DNA of 64,000 nucleotides, taken from contig JADJBC010000003.1 of assembly GCA_016703945.1 (NCBI GenBank), positions 124,001 through 188,000 of the forward strand, given 5' to 3'. Positions within the stretch are counted from its first letter, which is position 1. Each line of letters opens with the position of its first letter. This DNA comes from Candidatus Aalborgicola danicus (GTDB lineage: Bacteria; Pseudomonadota; Gammaproteobacteria; Burkholderiales; Burkholderiaceae_C). This document shows, piece after piece, positions 9,632-18,260 of this stretch. Both the position numbers and the translations under genes were made by a program. The notes under the pieces were generated by a model. It saw only the letters and a list, made by a program, of their open reading frames with translations, was not told the origin of the DNA and searched no databases.

Positions 9632-11182
9632 ATGACTCCGCCGCGTTCCGCCATCATCTTGTGTACGCTGAATGCAAAGTACATTCACGCCTCACTCGGG
9701 CTGCGTTACCTGCTGGCCCAAATGGGCAGTCTGACCTCGCAGACGGCCATCCGTGAATTCACCATCACACGCAGACCCCAGGAACTGGCGGACGAATTGC
9801 TGGCTCTGCAGCCGAGCATCATCGGTTTGGGCGTCTATATCTGGAATGTGACCGAGACCACTGAGCTGGTGCGGTTGCTAAAAGCAGCACGACCCGATGT
9901 CAAGCTGGTTTTGGGCGGGCCAGAGGTCAGCTATGAGTGGGAGGCACAGGAAATTGTTCGACTGGCCGACCATCTAATCACCGGCTGGGGCGATGTGGGG
10001 TTTCCCAGGTTGTGCCAGGCCTTGCTATTCGGCCCGCAGCCCCTGATGAAGGTCATGGCGGGCGAGCAGCCGACTCTGGACCAATTGGCGCTGCCGTATG
10101 CACACTACACCGATACCGATCTGGCGCACCGCCTGTTGTATGTGGAAGCCTCTCGCGGCTGCCCTTTTAAATGCGAGTTTTGCCTGAGCTCTCTGGACCA
10201 GACGGCCAAGGCGTTTCCGCTCGATCACTTTCTGGACGCCATGGACGCGCTGTACCAGCGCGGCGCCCGCAACTTCAAGTTTGTGGATCGCACCTTCAAC
10301 CTCAAGATCGATACATCGGCCCGCATCCTGCAGTTTTTTCTGGACCGCCTCACCGATGGCCTGTTCGTTCACTTTGAGGTCATTCCGGACCATTTGCCCG
10401 ACCGACTCAAGGCCCTGATAGCGCAGTTTCCATCTGGCGTACTGCAGTTGGAAGTGGGGGTTCAGACTTTCAATGTGGAGGTGCAGCAGCGCATTTCGCG
10501 GCGCCAGGACAACGAAAAAACCGTGGCCAATCTGCGCTGGTTGGTCGAACAGTCTCAGGCCCATCTGCACGCGGATCTGATTTTTGGTTTGCCCGGAGAG
10601 TCGTTGGACAGCATCGCCGCGGGTTTCGACCGCCTGTACGCCACACGGCCGCATGAGATCCAATTGGGCTTGCTCAAGCGCTTGCGCGGCACTCCGATCA
10701 CGCGCCATTCTGCGGCCCATGGCATGGTCTACGACACCCACCCGCCTTACACCGTACAACAGACCGCCGAGCTGGAAGCCGCCACCGTGCAGCGCTTGGT
10801 CCGAATGGCGCGGTACTGGGATCTGGTGGCGAACTCTGGGCGTTTTCGGCAGACCTTGCCCGTCTTGGTGAAGGGCGATTCGGCCTTTGCCAGGTTTTTG
10901 GCCTGGAGTGACTGGTTATGGCAAACGACCGCGAAGACCCATGGGCTGACGCCGGAAAATCTGGTGGATGCGCTGTTTGACTACCTCACCACACAACGGG
11001 GGTCAGCCACGCCGGACGTTCGTGCGGTTTTATTGCAGGACTATTTGGCCAGCGGCGCGCGTGCGCGGCCCATCTGTTTGCAAGCATTACTGGCACGGCC
11101 GCGGACCCAGCCCCTGAAAACTACATCGCTGAGGCAACGCCAGGGCCGCCACGGGCAAGGGCAAACCCAACTTGACCTGTAA
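9632..11182 (+). CDS. B12-binding domain radical SAM protein
   Basis: The product is 516 residues from ATG 9632. The N-terminal third (about 1-140) is a cobalamin-binding-type domain (IILCTLNAKYIHASLGLRYL, then LGGPEVSYEWE). The radical SAM core follows, with the 4Fe-4S motif in EASRGCPFKCEFCLSS (CX3CX2C). A C-terminal domain related to DUF4080 comes next. Such proteins are widespread and mostly uncharacterised; the reaction is unknown. The first 29 codons of the longer frame (from 9545) lack a plausible start context. It is divergent from the Dcu-type gene. Confidence 0.88.
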   Translation: MTPPRSAIILCTLNAKYIHASLGLRYLLAQMGSLTSQTAIREFTITRRPQELADELLALQPSIIGLGVYIWNVTETTELVRLLKAARPDVKLVLGGPEVSYEWEAQEIVRLADHLITGWGDVGFPRLCQALLFGPQPLMKVMAGEQPTLDQLALPYAHYTDTDLAHRLLYVEASRGCPFKCEFCLSSLDQTAKAFPLDHFLDAMDALYQRGARNFKFVDRTFNLKIDTSARILQFFLDRLTDGLFVHFEVIPDHLPDRLKALIAQFPSGVLQLEVGVQTFNVEVQQRISRRQDNEKTVANLRWLVEQSQAHLHADLIFGLPGESLDSIAAGFDRLYATRPHEIQLGLLKRLRGTPITRHSAAHGMVYDTHPPYTVQQTAELEAATVQRLVRMARYWDLVANSGRFRQTLPVLVKGDSAFARFLAWSDWLWQTTAKTHGLTPENLVDALFDYLTTQRGSATPDVRAVLLQDYLASGARARPICLQALLARPRTQPLKTTSLRQRQGRHGQGQTQLDL

Positions 11183-11233
11183 CCAAGAGCGGCGGGTACG
11201 CCCCCCAAGGACTTGCGCCTGAACGTGATGAAA

Positions 11234-12601
11234 CTAAGGCGTTGGGGTGAGCCAGCCGTTAATTTGGCTGATAGCCTCTTCCTTGGCGCCGCCGGTTAGG
11301 GCATGAAGTCGCACCCTCGATATCAAATAGAACAGACGGGCCTGCGCCAAATCCCGCTGTGCGGACACGCGTTGCTGCTCCGCATTGAGTGTGTCCATCA
11401 AGGTCCGGCTGCCCGCTTCAAATGAGCGGCGGTTCGAGATGGCTACCTGCTCTGTGGATCGAACGGCCTGCTCAAGCGCCTTGACTTTCAACACGCCCTC
11501 CGTTACCCCGCGAAACTCTTTGTGCACCCGTATGTCGATGTCTCTGCGCATCGCTTCCAGCGCCTGTGTCGCGCGCTCCTGCTCGGCCAAGGCCTGACGC
11601 ACAGTCGAGCTGACATAGCCGCCACTGTAGAGCGGCAAATTGAACTGCAGGCCTATCGAACGGTTCTTATAGCTGGTATTCACACTGGTGACGTTTTCAC
11701 TTTCGCTGCGTGACCACTGGGCTATTGCGTCCAAAGTGGGATAGTGGCCGGAACGGGCTTTCTCGATTTCCAGACGCGCAGCTTCCAGTTGAGCCCTGAG
11801 CGACTGGATCTCAGGGCTATGGGCTTCGGCGCGTTCAACCCAAGTGTCAACGCTGTCAGGGCTTGGATTTGTTAACTCCAATTTGGAAGGGTCCACGGTC
11901 GACAGATTGTCCACCGGGCGACCAATCATCATCTGAAGTTGGCGCCGGGTAAAAGTGATGTTTTGGCGCGCCTCGAGTTCTTGGGCCAAGTTCAGGTCCA
12001 ACGCGGCTTGGGCTTCATCAATGTCCGTGCGGGTTCCGGCACCACCGTTGAAACGCTTGCGCGCGGCGTCGAGCTGTGTTGAATAAGCCGTTTTTTGCGC
12101 CAGGACCAGTGCCAACTGTTCGCTGGCTTGCAAGGCCTCAAAATACGCACCACTGACACGGACCGCCAGGTTTTGCAGTTCCCGCTCCAGAACCGCGTTC
12201 GCATCGTCGACTTGTGATTGGGCCTGTTGATAGTCGGCAAACTGGTATTTGCGAAACAGGGGCTGGCGCACTGTCAGCGTGGCATTGCCACTGACATACC
12301 GTGAGTTGGTCGTTGCAGGCTCACCCAGGAAATTGGGCGCCGTGTTCTCCAGGTCATTGTTGTTGCGTGACGCACTGAGCGAGACGTTGGGCATCAGCTG
12401 GGCCCGTGCCTGCGGCACACGTTCTTGGCGCGCCAGTGTGGCCGCCCGGACTGCCCTTATGGTCGGGTCCTGCTCCAGGGCCGCTTCCAACGCTTGGGAC
12501 AAATCCAGGGCCCACGACGGGCCACCAACCAGCGCGGTGGTCAACGCTACAACGCCAACTGACCAGCGGCCAAACCTATGTCTCAAGGATGTATGGTTCA
12601 T
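11234..12601 (-). CDS. TolC family outer-membrane channel of type I secretion
   Basis: This 455-residue protein has a signal peptide (cleavage near GPSWA-LDLSQ) and the two repeated coiled-coil/beta modules of TolC. Typical motifs are ARLFYLISRVRLHALTG at the end of the second repeat and GTRTDIDEAQAALD in the first. It is the last gene of the secretion operon, 3 bases after the HlyD gene. It should form the outer-membrane exit duct for the ABC/HlyD complex. Confidence 0.93.
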   Translation of the reverse strand: MNHTSLRHRFGRWSVGVVALTTALVGGPSWALDLSQALEAALEQDPTIRAVRAATLARQERVPQARAQLMPNVSLSASRNNNDLENTAPNFLGEPATTNSRYVSGNATLTVRQPLFRKYQFADYQQAQSQVDDANAVLERELQNLAVRVSGAYFEALQASEQLALVLAQKTAYSTQLDAARKRFNGGAGTRTDIDEAQAALDLNLAQELEARQNITFTRRQLQMMIGRPVDNLSTVDPSKLELTNPSPDSVDTWVERAEAHSPEIQSLRAQLEAARLEIEKARSGHYPTLDAIAQWSRSESENVTSVNTSYKNRSIGLQFNLPLYSGGYVSSTVRQALAEQERATQALEAMRRDIDIRVHKEFRGVTEGVLKVKALEQAVRSTEQVAISNRRSFEAGSRTLMDTLNAEQQRVSAQRDLAQARLFYLISRVRLHALTGGAKEEAISQINGWLTPTP

Positions 12602-12604
12602 GGT

Positions 12605-13972
12605 CTATTCCTCAGTCATGGACGCGGCCACGCGCTTGGTCAGCGGATGCAACAAATAGGTCAAAAGCGAACGCTCGCCTGTCCTGAACACCACTTCAAC
12701 CGGCATACCCGCGTGCATCTGGCGCTTGCCCAGGGTTTTTAATCCTTCTGGCGTTACAGCGACACGCGCGAGAAAGTAGGGCATATTGCTTTGCGGCTCC
12801 GTCAGCACATCAGCCGAAACCGATACCACCTGACCGCCAACAACCAATTGTGGAGAATGCGCGAACGCTGAAAACCGCACATCGACCGGCATGCCCGCCT
12901 GCACGCGGTCAATCAATTGTGGCGGCACCCGAGTTTCAAGCATCAAAGCCTGGTTCGCGGGTACAACGTCCATGAGTTTTTGACCTGGGCCAACCACAGC
13001 ACCGGGCGTTTGCGCAACCAATGCCACAACCTGGCCGTCAGCGGGAGAGCGGATCTCTGTGCGGCCTAGGTCATCCTGCAAAGCACGGTATTTTTCAGAA
13101 TCCCCCTGGACTTCGCGGGTGACATCCGCCATTTGCGACTCAACCTCTTTGCGGTACTCCTGCTTGCGCGAAAGCGCGCGCTGGCGCAGCTCTCCGATCG
13201 CTCGCCGGGTGCGCACCATATTGCCTTGCAATTCGGCAATCGACGACTGGGATTCGGAGACAAATCGTTCTAGTTCAAGCTGGCGGTTGCGGGGGGCGTA
13301 ACCTTCCTTGACCAAGCTCCGGGTGTTGGCCAATTCTTCGGTCAGCAGAGCCAGCTGGCTTCGGCGATTGATCAACATGGAGTCATAAGCTGTGGATAGA
13401 CCTTCCTGGCCTTGAATATTTTCCTCAAAGGACTGCAGTTCGGCACGCAGCGCGGACTGGCGAGATTGCAGCAACTGCTCCTGGTTGCTCATCTGCCCAC
13501 GGATCAAAGGATCTTGCGCTGCCGCCTCAACGTCGGCATGAAACTTAATGGTCGTTTGGCCAGTCTGCTCGGCCATCAGACGACCCTGCATGGCACGCAG
13601 TCCAAGATAACGTTGGCGAATGGATTCAAAATTCGCCTTGGCGGTTGCGTCGTCGAGCTTGATCAGCAGTTGCCCTTCCTTCACCAACGCACCTTCTCCT
13701 ACCAATACTTCTTTGATGATGCCGCCGGTCAGGTGCTGCACGGGTTTTCGTTTCGTATCAATAGCCACCTGACCCTGACTGGGTACCCCTTCATCCAAGG
13801 GTGCAAAAGCAGCCCACAACAGGAACACGCCGAAGCCGATTCCCAGCGCCCACAGGCCGAATCGGCTCGCCCGGCCCTGAGCATGGGCAACAGCCCCGGC
13901 GGAATCGCCGTCTGCGTTCGGCGAAGCATTTGCGATAGGAGTAAGGCGTTTCAAAGTATCTGGTTTTGCCAT
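12605..13972 (-). CDS. HlyD family type I secretion periplasmic adaptor
   Basis: This 455-residue adaptor links the ABC transporter to the outer-membrane channel. It has one N-terminal membrane helix (FGLWALGIGFGVFLLWAAFAPLDEGV, about residues 37-62), the PrtE/HlyD-type start of the barrel (GQVAIDTKRKPVQHLTGGII), a long coiled coil (about 100-300), and the C-terminal signature (MPVEVVFRTGERSLLTYLLHPL). The signature is close to the HlyD secretion consensus. It follows the second ABC gene by 37 bases. Confidence 0.94.
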   Translation of the reverse strand: MAKPDTLKRLTPIANASPNADGDSAGAVAHAQGRASRFGLWALGIGFGVFLLWAAFAPLDEGVPSQGQVAIDTKRKPVQHLTGGIIKEVLVGEGALVKEGQLLIKLDDATAKANFESIRQRYLGLRAMQGRLMAEQTGQTTIKFHADVEAAAQDPLIRGQMSNQEQLLQSRQSALRAELQSFEENIQGQEGLSTAYDSMLINRRSQLALLTEELANTRSLVKEGYAPRNRQLELERFVSESQSSIAELQGNMVRTRRAIGELRQRALSRKQEYRKEVESQMADVTREVQGDSEKYRALQDDLGRTEIRSPADGQVVALVAQTPGAVVGPGQKLMDVVPANQALMLETRVPPQLIDRVQAGMPVDVRFSAFAHSPQLVVGGQVVSVSADVLTEPQSNMPYFLARVAVTPEGLKTLGKRQMHAGMPVEVVFRTGERSLLTYLLHPLTKRVAASMTEE

Positions 13973-14009
13973 GGCGGCCTCTGATGTAAATGAAGTAAAC
14001 AGTTCGGGT

Positions 14010-15737
14010 TCAGGCGGGCTGGACGGCGCTGGTCGGAGTTTCGACCGATGCAGTGGTCGATCGCAATGCCGCTATCACAGCGTCTCTAGGCCCGTTGGCG
14101 ACAATTTCACCGTCCCGTAGGATCATCAATCGATCGGCCACTGCGATTGCGCCGGGACGATGGGTAATCAATAGAACGGTTTTTCCCTTTGCCTTGAGTT
14201 CTGCCACGGTGCGCAACAAAGCTGTCTCGCCGGCATCGTCCAGATTGGCGTTGGGTTCATCTAGCACAATCAACGCCGGATTTCCGTAGATCGCGCGAGC
14301 CAGACCGATGCGCTGGCGTTGACCGCCTGACAGCAGCCCCCCGGCTTCGCCGATTGGGGTGTCATACCCTTTGGGAAAGCGCAGGATCATTTCATGCAAG
14401 CCTGCTGAACGCGCCGCTTCGATGACTTTGGTGGGATCAACGTCGCCAAGTCGTGCAATGTTCTCGGCAATCGAGCCTTCAAACAATTCGACGTCCTGTG
14501 GCAAGTAACCAATGTGGGGGCCGAGGTCCATGCGATTCCATCCGCTGATCGGAAGGCCGTCCAGCAGGACGTCCCCAGTCACGTCCGGCCAAATCCCGAC
14601 AATGACGCGCGCCAGCGTCGATTTACCCGACCCTGACGGCCCGAGCACCGCAACCACGGTCCCTGCCGGCACTGCAAAGGAAATACCCTTCAGGATGGGG
14701 GTTGTGCGTCCTAGCGCATTGGCCACCACACCGCGCAAGGTCACCTCGCCAGTGGGGGCAACCCTTGACAGAGCCGGGTCACGCTCCGGAAACTCCGTCA
14801 GCAGCTTTTCGAGACGGTCGAATGCACTGCGTGTAGTGACAAAGCCTCGCCACGTTCCCACCAGTTGATCGATGGGCGCCAGGGCACGCCCCATCAAAAC
14901 GTTGGCGGCAATCATCGCACCGGGTGACAACTGACCATCAATCACCAACAATGCCCCTGCCCCCAGGGACAACGACTGCTGTGTGTAGCGGATGAATTTA
15001 CTCACGGCTGTAACACGGTGCGTCAGACTAAGTGTCGATGCATTCTTTGCCAAGGCAATTTGGTACTTTTGATCCCAGCGTCCCAGCAGATTGCCGACCA
15101 TACCCATGGACTCCAGAACTTCAGAGTTGCGTAATTTGCTTTGCAGATAGTTTGTGGAATCGGTGACGGCCGCGTTGGCGTCTTCGGCTGGCGCAACCGT
15201 GTGCCTATGTCCAAACCAAGCCAGAGCCGCTTGCACAACGGCAAAAACCAAGGACAACACACCAAGCCAGGGGTGCAAGAAAAAGGTCACCGCGATGTAA
15301 ATGGGTGCCCAGGGCGCGTCAAACAACGCAAAAATACCGTTGCCCGTCAGAAACTGGCGGATCTGGATCAGGTCACTAAACGCTCGCGAAGGATTCGTAG
15401 AAGACTGCCCGAGATAGGCCTCAAAACTGGCGTTGAAAACCCGCGTGCTGAGCTGATCATCAAATTGCATTCCGGCCCTTACCAGAACGCGCGAGCGCAT
15501 CCACTCGGACAAAGCCATGACGCCAAACAAAAACAGTGTGATCAACGAAACGGCAACCAGGGTCAGCTCGCTTCCACTACTGAGCACGCGGTCAAAAACC
15601 TGCAGCATGTAGATGGTGGGTGCGAGCATGAGCAGATTGGTCAGGAAGCTCAAGACACCAACGATCAGAAATTCCTGGCGGAATGCCCACAAGGTAGACG
15701 TCAACTCACTGCGACGGAAGAAACTGGGAGTTTTCAT
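14010..15737 (-). CDS. Type I secretion ABC transporter, permease/ATPase (second copy)
   Basis: This 575-residue half-transporter is of the PrtD type. The N-terminal membrane domain (about 20-310) carries TIYMLQVFDRVLSSGSELTL, a PrtD-like motif. The ATPase domain has Walker A GPSGSGKS, the signature LSGGQRQRIGLARAIYG, Walker B ALIVLDEPNANLD and a switch His in LLITHRP. The ATG at 15737 is chosen over the TTG at 15767 because TTG would start inside the stop of the previous gene. It is clearly paralogous to the ATPase just upstream, and both look intact, suggesting a heterodimeric exporter. Confidence 0.93.
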   Translation of the reverse strand: MKTPSFFRRSELTSTLWAFRQEFLIVGVLSFLTNLLMLAPTIYMLQVFDRVLSSGSELTLVAVSLITLFLFGVMALSEWMRSRVLVRAGMQFDDQLSTRVFNASFEAYLGQSSTNPSRAFSDLIQIRQFLTGNGIFALFDAPWAPIYIAVTFFLHPWLGVLSLVFAVVQAALAWFGHRHTVAPAEDANAAVTDSTNYLQSKLRNSEVLESMGMVGNLLGRWDQKYQIALAKNASTLSLTHRVTAVSKFIRYTQQSLSLGAGALLVIDGQLSPGAMIAANVLMGRALAPIDQLVGTWRGFVTTRSAFDRLEKLLTEFPERDPALSRVAPTGEVTLRGVVANALGRTTPILKGISFAVPAGTVVAVLGPSGSGKSTLARVIVGIWPDVTGDVLLDGLPISGWNRMDLGPHIGYLPQDVELFEGSIAENIARLGDVDPTKVIEAARSAGLHEMILRFPKGYDTPIGEAGGLLSGGQRQRIGLARAIYGNPALIVLDEPNANLDDAGETALLRTVAELKAKGKTVLLITHRPGAIAVADRLMILRDGEIVANGPRDAVIAALRSTTASVETPTSAVQPA

Positions 15738-15763
15738 GAATAGGTCCGTAGATAGGGGTCGCT

Positions 15764-17503
15764 TCAAGCCGCCAAAGCAGCAGCGCCATGACCGGCCGCC
15801 CGCTGGGCTTGCGCTTGATCATTGGCTTGCTTCAATGCAGCCAAGACCTCGTTGCGCGGGCCGAAGGCTTGCATGACACCATCGCGCAACACCATCATTT
15901 TGTCGGCCACTGCCAGAATACTGGTGCGATGGGTCATGATCACAAACGTGGTGCCTCGACCTTTAAGCTCCTGAATGGCGGTAGCCAAAGCTGCGTCCCC
16001 TGCTTCATCCAAGCTGGAGTTGGGTTCGTCCAGAACCACAAGCACCGGATCACCGTAGATGGCACGCGCCAAGGCCACGCGTTGGCGCTGACCACCTGAA
16101 AGCATGGCACCGTCGCGGCCAACCGGACTGTCATAACCTTTGGGAAGACCCATGATGAAATCATGCACGCCAACAGCCTGGGCTGCCGCCCTGACCTTGG
16201 CCGGAGCCAGGTCACCAAAGCGCGCGATATTCTCGGCAAAGCTCCCTTCAAGCAACTCAACTCCCTGTGGCAGGTAACCGATGTAGGGTCCCAATTCCGC
16301 TTTATCCCAGGTAAAAACGTCGGCACCATCCAGCCGGACCTTGCCCCCAACCGAAGGCCACAGACCCACCAGAAGACGGGCAAGTGTTGTCTTGCCCGAC
16401 GCGGACGGCCCAACAACGGCCAACACTTCTCCCGGTGTCAGTCCAAACGCCACATTCTTGATGATGGCGGGGCCGCCGCCTGGGGCACCGGCCATCAATC
16501 CTTCGACTTGAAGCAACCCCCGTGGTACTGGTAGAGCCATCGTCGGTGGCTTTGCAGGGATGGCGGACAACATGGCGTCCAGCCGTTGCCAAGCGTCTCG
16601 GACATTCACAACCATGCGCCACTGTGTCACGATTTGCACCAGCGGCGCGAGGACCCGTCCACCCAAAATAGAGCCAATCATCATCATGCCGCCACCGCCA
16701 TTCAACTGACCCTTCAACAACAACCACGCACCGAGACCCAACAATAGGGACCCCATGGTGGTCTGAAGAAACTTGGTCCAGGCCTGATACGTGCCGGCCC
16801 TGTCGGATGCGAGTGCTTGCAGTCCCAGGAATTCACGCTGCTTGCCCATCCACCGACGGTGAATATCACGCAACATGCCCATCGACTCGATCACCTGCGC
16901 ATTGCGCAGTGAACCATCTGCATACTGCTGTGCTGCAATGGCCGAACGATTGGCCGCCACCAATGAAGGCTGGGTATTCTTTTCGTTGAGCCACCCAATG
17001 AACACTTGAAACACAGAGCCGACAACGGCCGACCAGCCAAGTACCGGACTGATCGCAAACACCAGGGCGAGAAACACCAAAGACACCGGAGCTTCCATGA
17101 GAGCCAGAAGCGGAGGCGACTGGAAAAAGTCCTTAATCGTTCTGAAGTCGTTCATGGGCTGGATGCTGCCGCCCGGAAGCCGTTTGAGATTGGCTTCGAA
17201 AATGGCGCCAAAAATCCGATGCCGCATTTGCTGGTCTAACTCTTGCCCGGCCTCATGCAGAATTTCAGCACGCGCCCATTCGAGAATCTCCATCAAAACA
17301 TAGGCTCCCAACACAGCCAAAGTCAGCATCAACAGGGTCATGTGGCTGCGGCTGTTGACCACCCGGTCGTACACCTCAAGCATGTAGCCGCTGGGTGCCA
17401 GCACCAATAAACACGAGCAGATGCTGAACCAGAAGGAACGGACAAAATAGGGTCGAAGGGCCGACACCGCCTTGCCCAGTTCGGAAGGCATGCTTTTTGA
17501 CAT
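15764..17503 (-). CDS. Type I secretion ABC transporter, permease/ATPase (first copy)
   Basis: This 579-residue PrtD-type half-transporter has a membrane domain (about 20-310) with GYMLEVYDRVVNSRSHMTLL. The ATPase domain has Walker A GPSASGKT, the signature LSGGQRQRVALARAIYG, Walker B VLVVLDEPNSSLDEAGD and His in MTHRTS. No N-terminal C39 peptidase is present, which fits export of substrates with a C-terminal signal. Its start codon overlaps the stop of the TnpB-like gene (TAATG), so translation of the two is probably coupled. No substrate gene is in the window. Confidence 0.94.
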   Translation of the reverse strand: MSKSMPSELGKAVSALRPYFVRSFWFSICSCLLVLAPSGYMLEVYDRVVNSRSHMTLLMLTLAVLGAYVLMEILEWARAEILHEAGQELDQQMRHRIFGAIFEANLKRLPGGSIQPMNDFRTIKDFFQSPPLLALMEAPVSLVFLALVFAISPVLGWSAVVGSVFQVFIGWLNEKNTQPSLVAANRSAIAAQQYADGSLRNAQVIESMGMLRDIHRRWMGKQREFLGLQALASDRAGTYQAWTKFLQTTMGSLLLGLGAWLLLKGQLNGGGGMMMIGSILGGRVLAPLVQIVTQWRMVVNVRDAWQRLDAMLSAIPAKPPTMALPVPRGLLQVEGLMAGAPGGGPAIIKNVAFGLTPGEVLAVVGPSASGKTTLARLLVGLWPSVGGKVRLDGADVFTWDKAELGPYIGYLPQGVELLEGSFAENIARFGDLAPAKVRAAAQAVGVHDFIMGLPKGYDSPVGRDGAMLSGGQRQRVALARAIYGDPVLVVLDEPNSSLDEAGDAALATAIQELKGRGTTFVIMTHRTSILAVADKMMVLRDGVMQAFGPRNEVLAALKQANDQAQAQRAAGHGAAALAA

Positions 17504-18132
17504 TACGTGGACTCCTCTACCAAAACATATTCAGGAATTTCACCCAGCTCGTTTTCCTGGATCGCGCCAATTTCGTCACCTTCAGCCGGTGTAGAAAACT
17601 GAAAAGACAATTCAAACCCGCCGCTGGCCGTGCGAGACAATACAATTTCTCGCAGCTTGTTGTTGTGGAAACTCGCCTCGTCTTCAGGCCGCAGCGCCAA
17701 ATGAAACCGGATGCGGCCCTCCAGGGTGTACATCGACAACTGGCCCTCTTTGACACTGAGCGTGTGGCGGTCAAAGTAGACAGGGCAGCTGTCTGTAAAA
17801 CGCAACTGGGGCAAGGGTCGGTTGCCAAGCCGGGTCAGATTGAAGGGGCTTGCCGGGTGTTGGAAGACCAAGCGGCTCGTGCGGGATACCGAATAAATGG
17901 CGTTGCACACCATTTGAGAACCGATTGCCGGAAATTGATCCCTAAGCTGCTTGTACGCCAGGTGGTGTAGGGTCACCCGGTTCCAGCACCGTGTCTGTTG
18001 CACCAGGGGTGCCAACGCGTTACACACTTGCGCAAACGCCTGCTGGAGCGCCAGCAGGCTTGTCAGTTGCTGCGGCGAACCATTCAAGGGAATACGTAAT
18101 ATGGAATTCATATAGGAACGGATTGTAACCAT
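17503..18132 (-). CDS. TnpB-like N-terminal (wedge/REC) domain protein without RuvC nuclease
   Basis: This 209-residue protein resembles the first half of IS200/IS605 OrfB (TnpB). The helical block VTLHHLAYKQLRDQF (53-67) followed by SQMVCNAIYSV (72-82) matches the TnpB REC helices. The beta segments CPVYFDRHTL (116-125), MYTLEGRIRF (134-143) and a region to about 181 match the wedge strands that lead into RuvC. Where TnpB continues with the first catalytic Asp (GVDLG), this protein ends in an acidic tail (IQENELGEIPEYVLVEEST). No RuvC or zinc-finger part follows. It shares a TAATG overlap with the ABC gene. The start may be 18132 or 18111. Homology is from remembered family motifs; function is unknown, perhaps RNA or DNA binding. 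Confidence 0.72.
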   Translation of the reverse strand: MVTIRSYMNSILRIPLNGSPQQLTSLLALQQAFAQVCNALAPLVQQTRCWNRVTLHHLAYKQLRDQFPAIGSQMVCNAIYSVSRTSRLVFQHPASPFNLTRLGNRPLPQLRFTDSCPVYFDRHTLSVKEGQLSMYTLEGRIRFHLALRPEDEASFHNNKLREIVLSRTASGGFELSFQFSTPAEGDEIGAIQENELGEIPEYVLVEEST

Positions 18133-18145
18133 TTCCTATATGAAT
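18106..18145. repeat. Perfect 13-bp inverted repeat around the start of the TnpB-like gene
   Basis: The arms are ATTCATATAGGAA (18106-18118) and TTCCTATATGAAT (18133-18145), with a 14-base spacer that includes the start codon at 18132. In the mRNA the first arm holds the AGGAA ribosome site and the loop holds AUG, so the hairpin could block translation of the whole operon. As DNA it could be an operator in the divergent promoter region shared with the sensor kinase gene. It also recalls the terminal hairpins of IS200/IS605 elements. Confidence 0.85.
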
Positions 18146-18260
18146 AATTTCACTATTTGTTTTGAGAGTTTGTGCTGCGTCGCACCAATGCACTATGGCT
18201 CGGCATGGCAGGGTTTGTGCGGACTAGAGCGCACATGGTATCCGTCATTAGACTAGCCGT

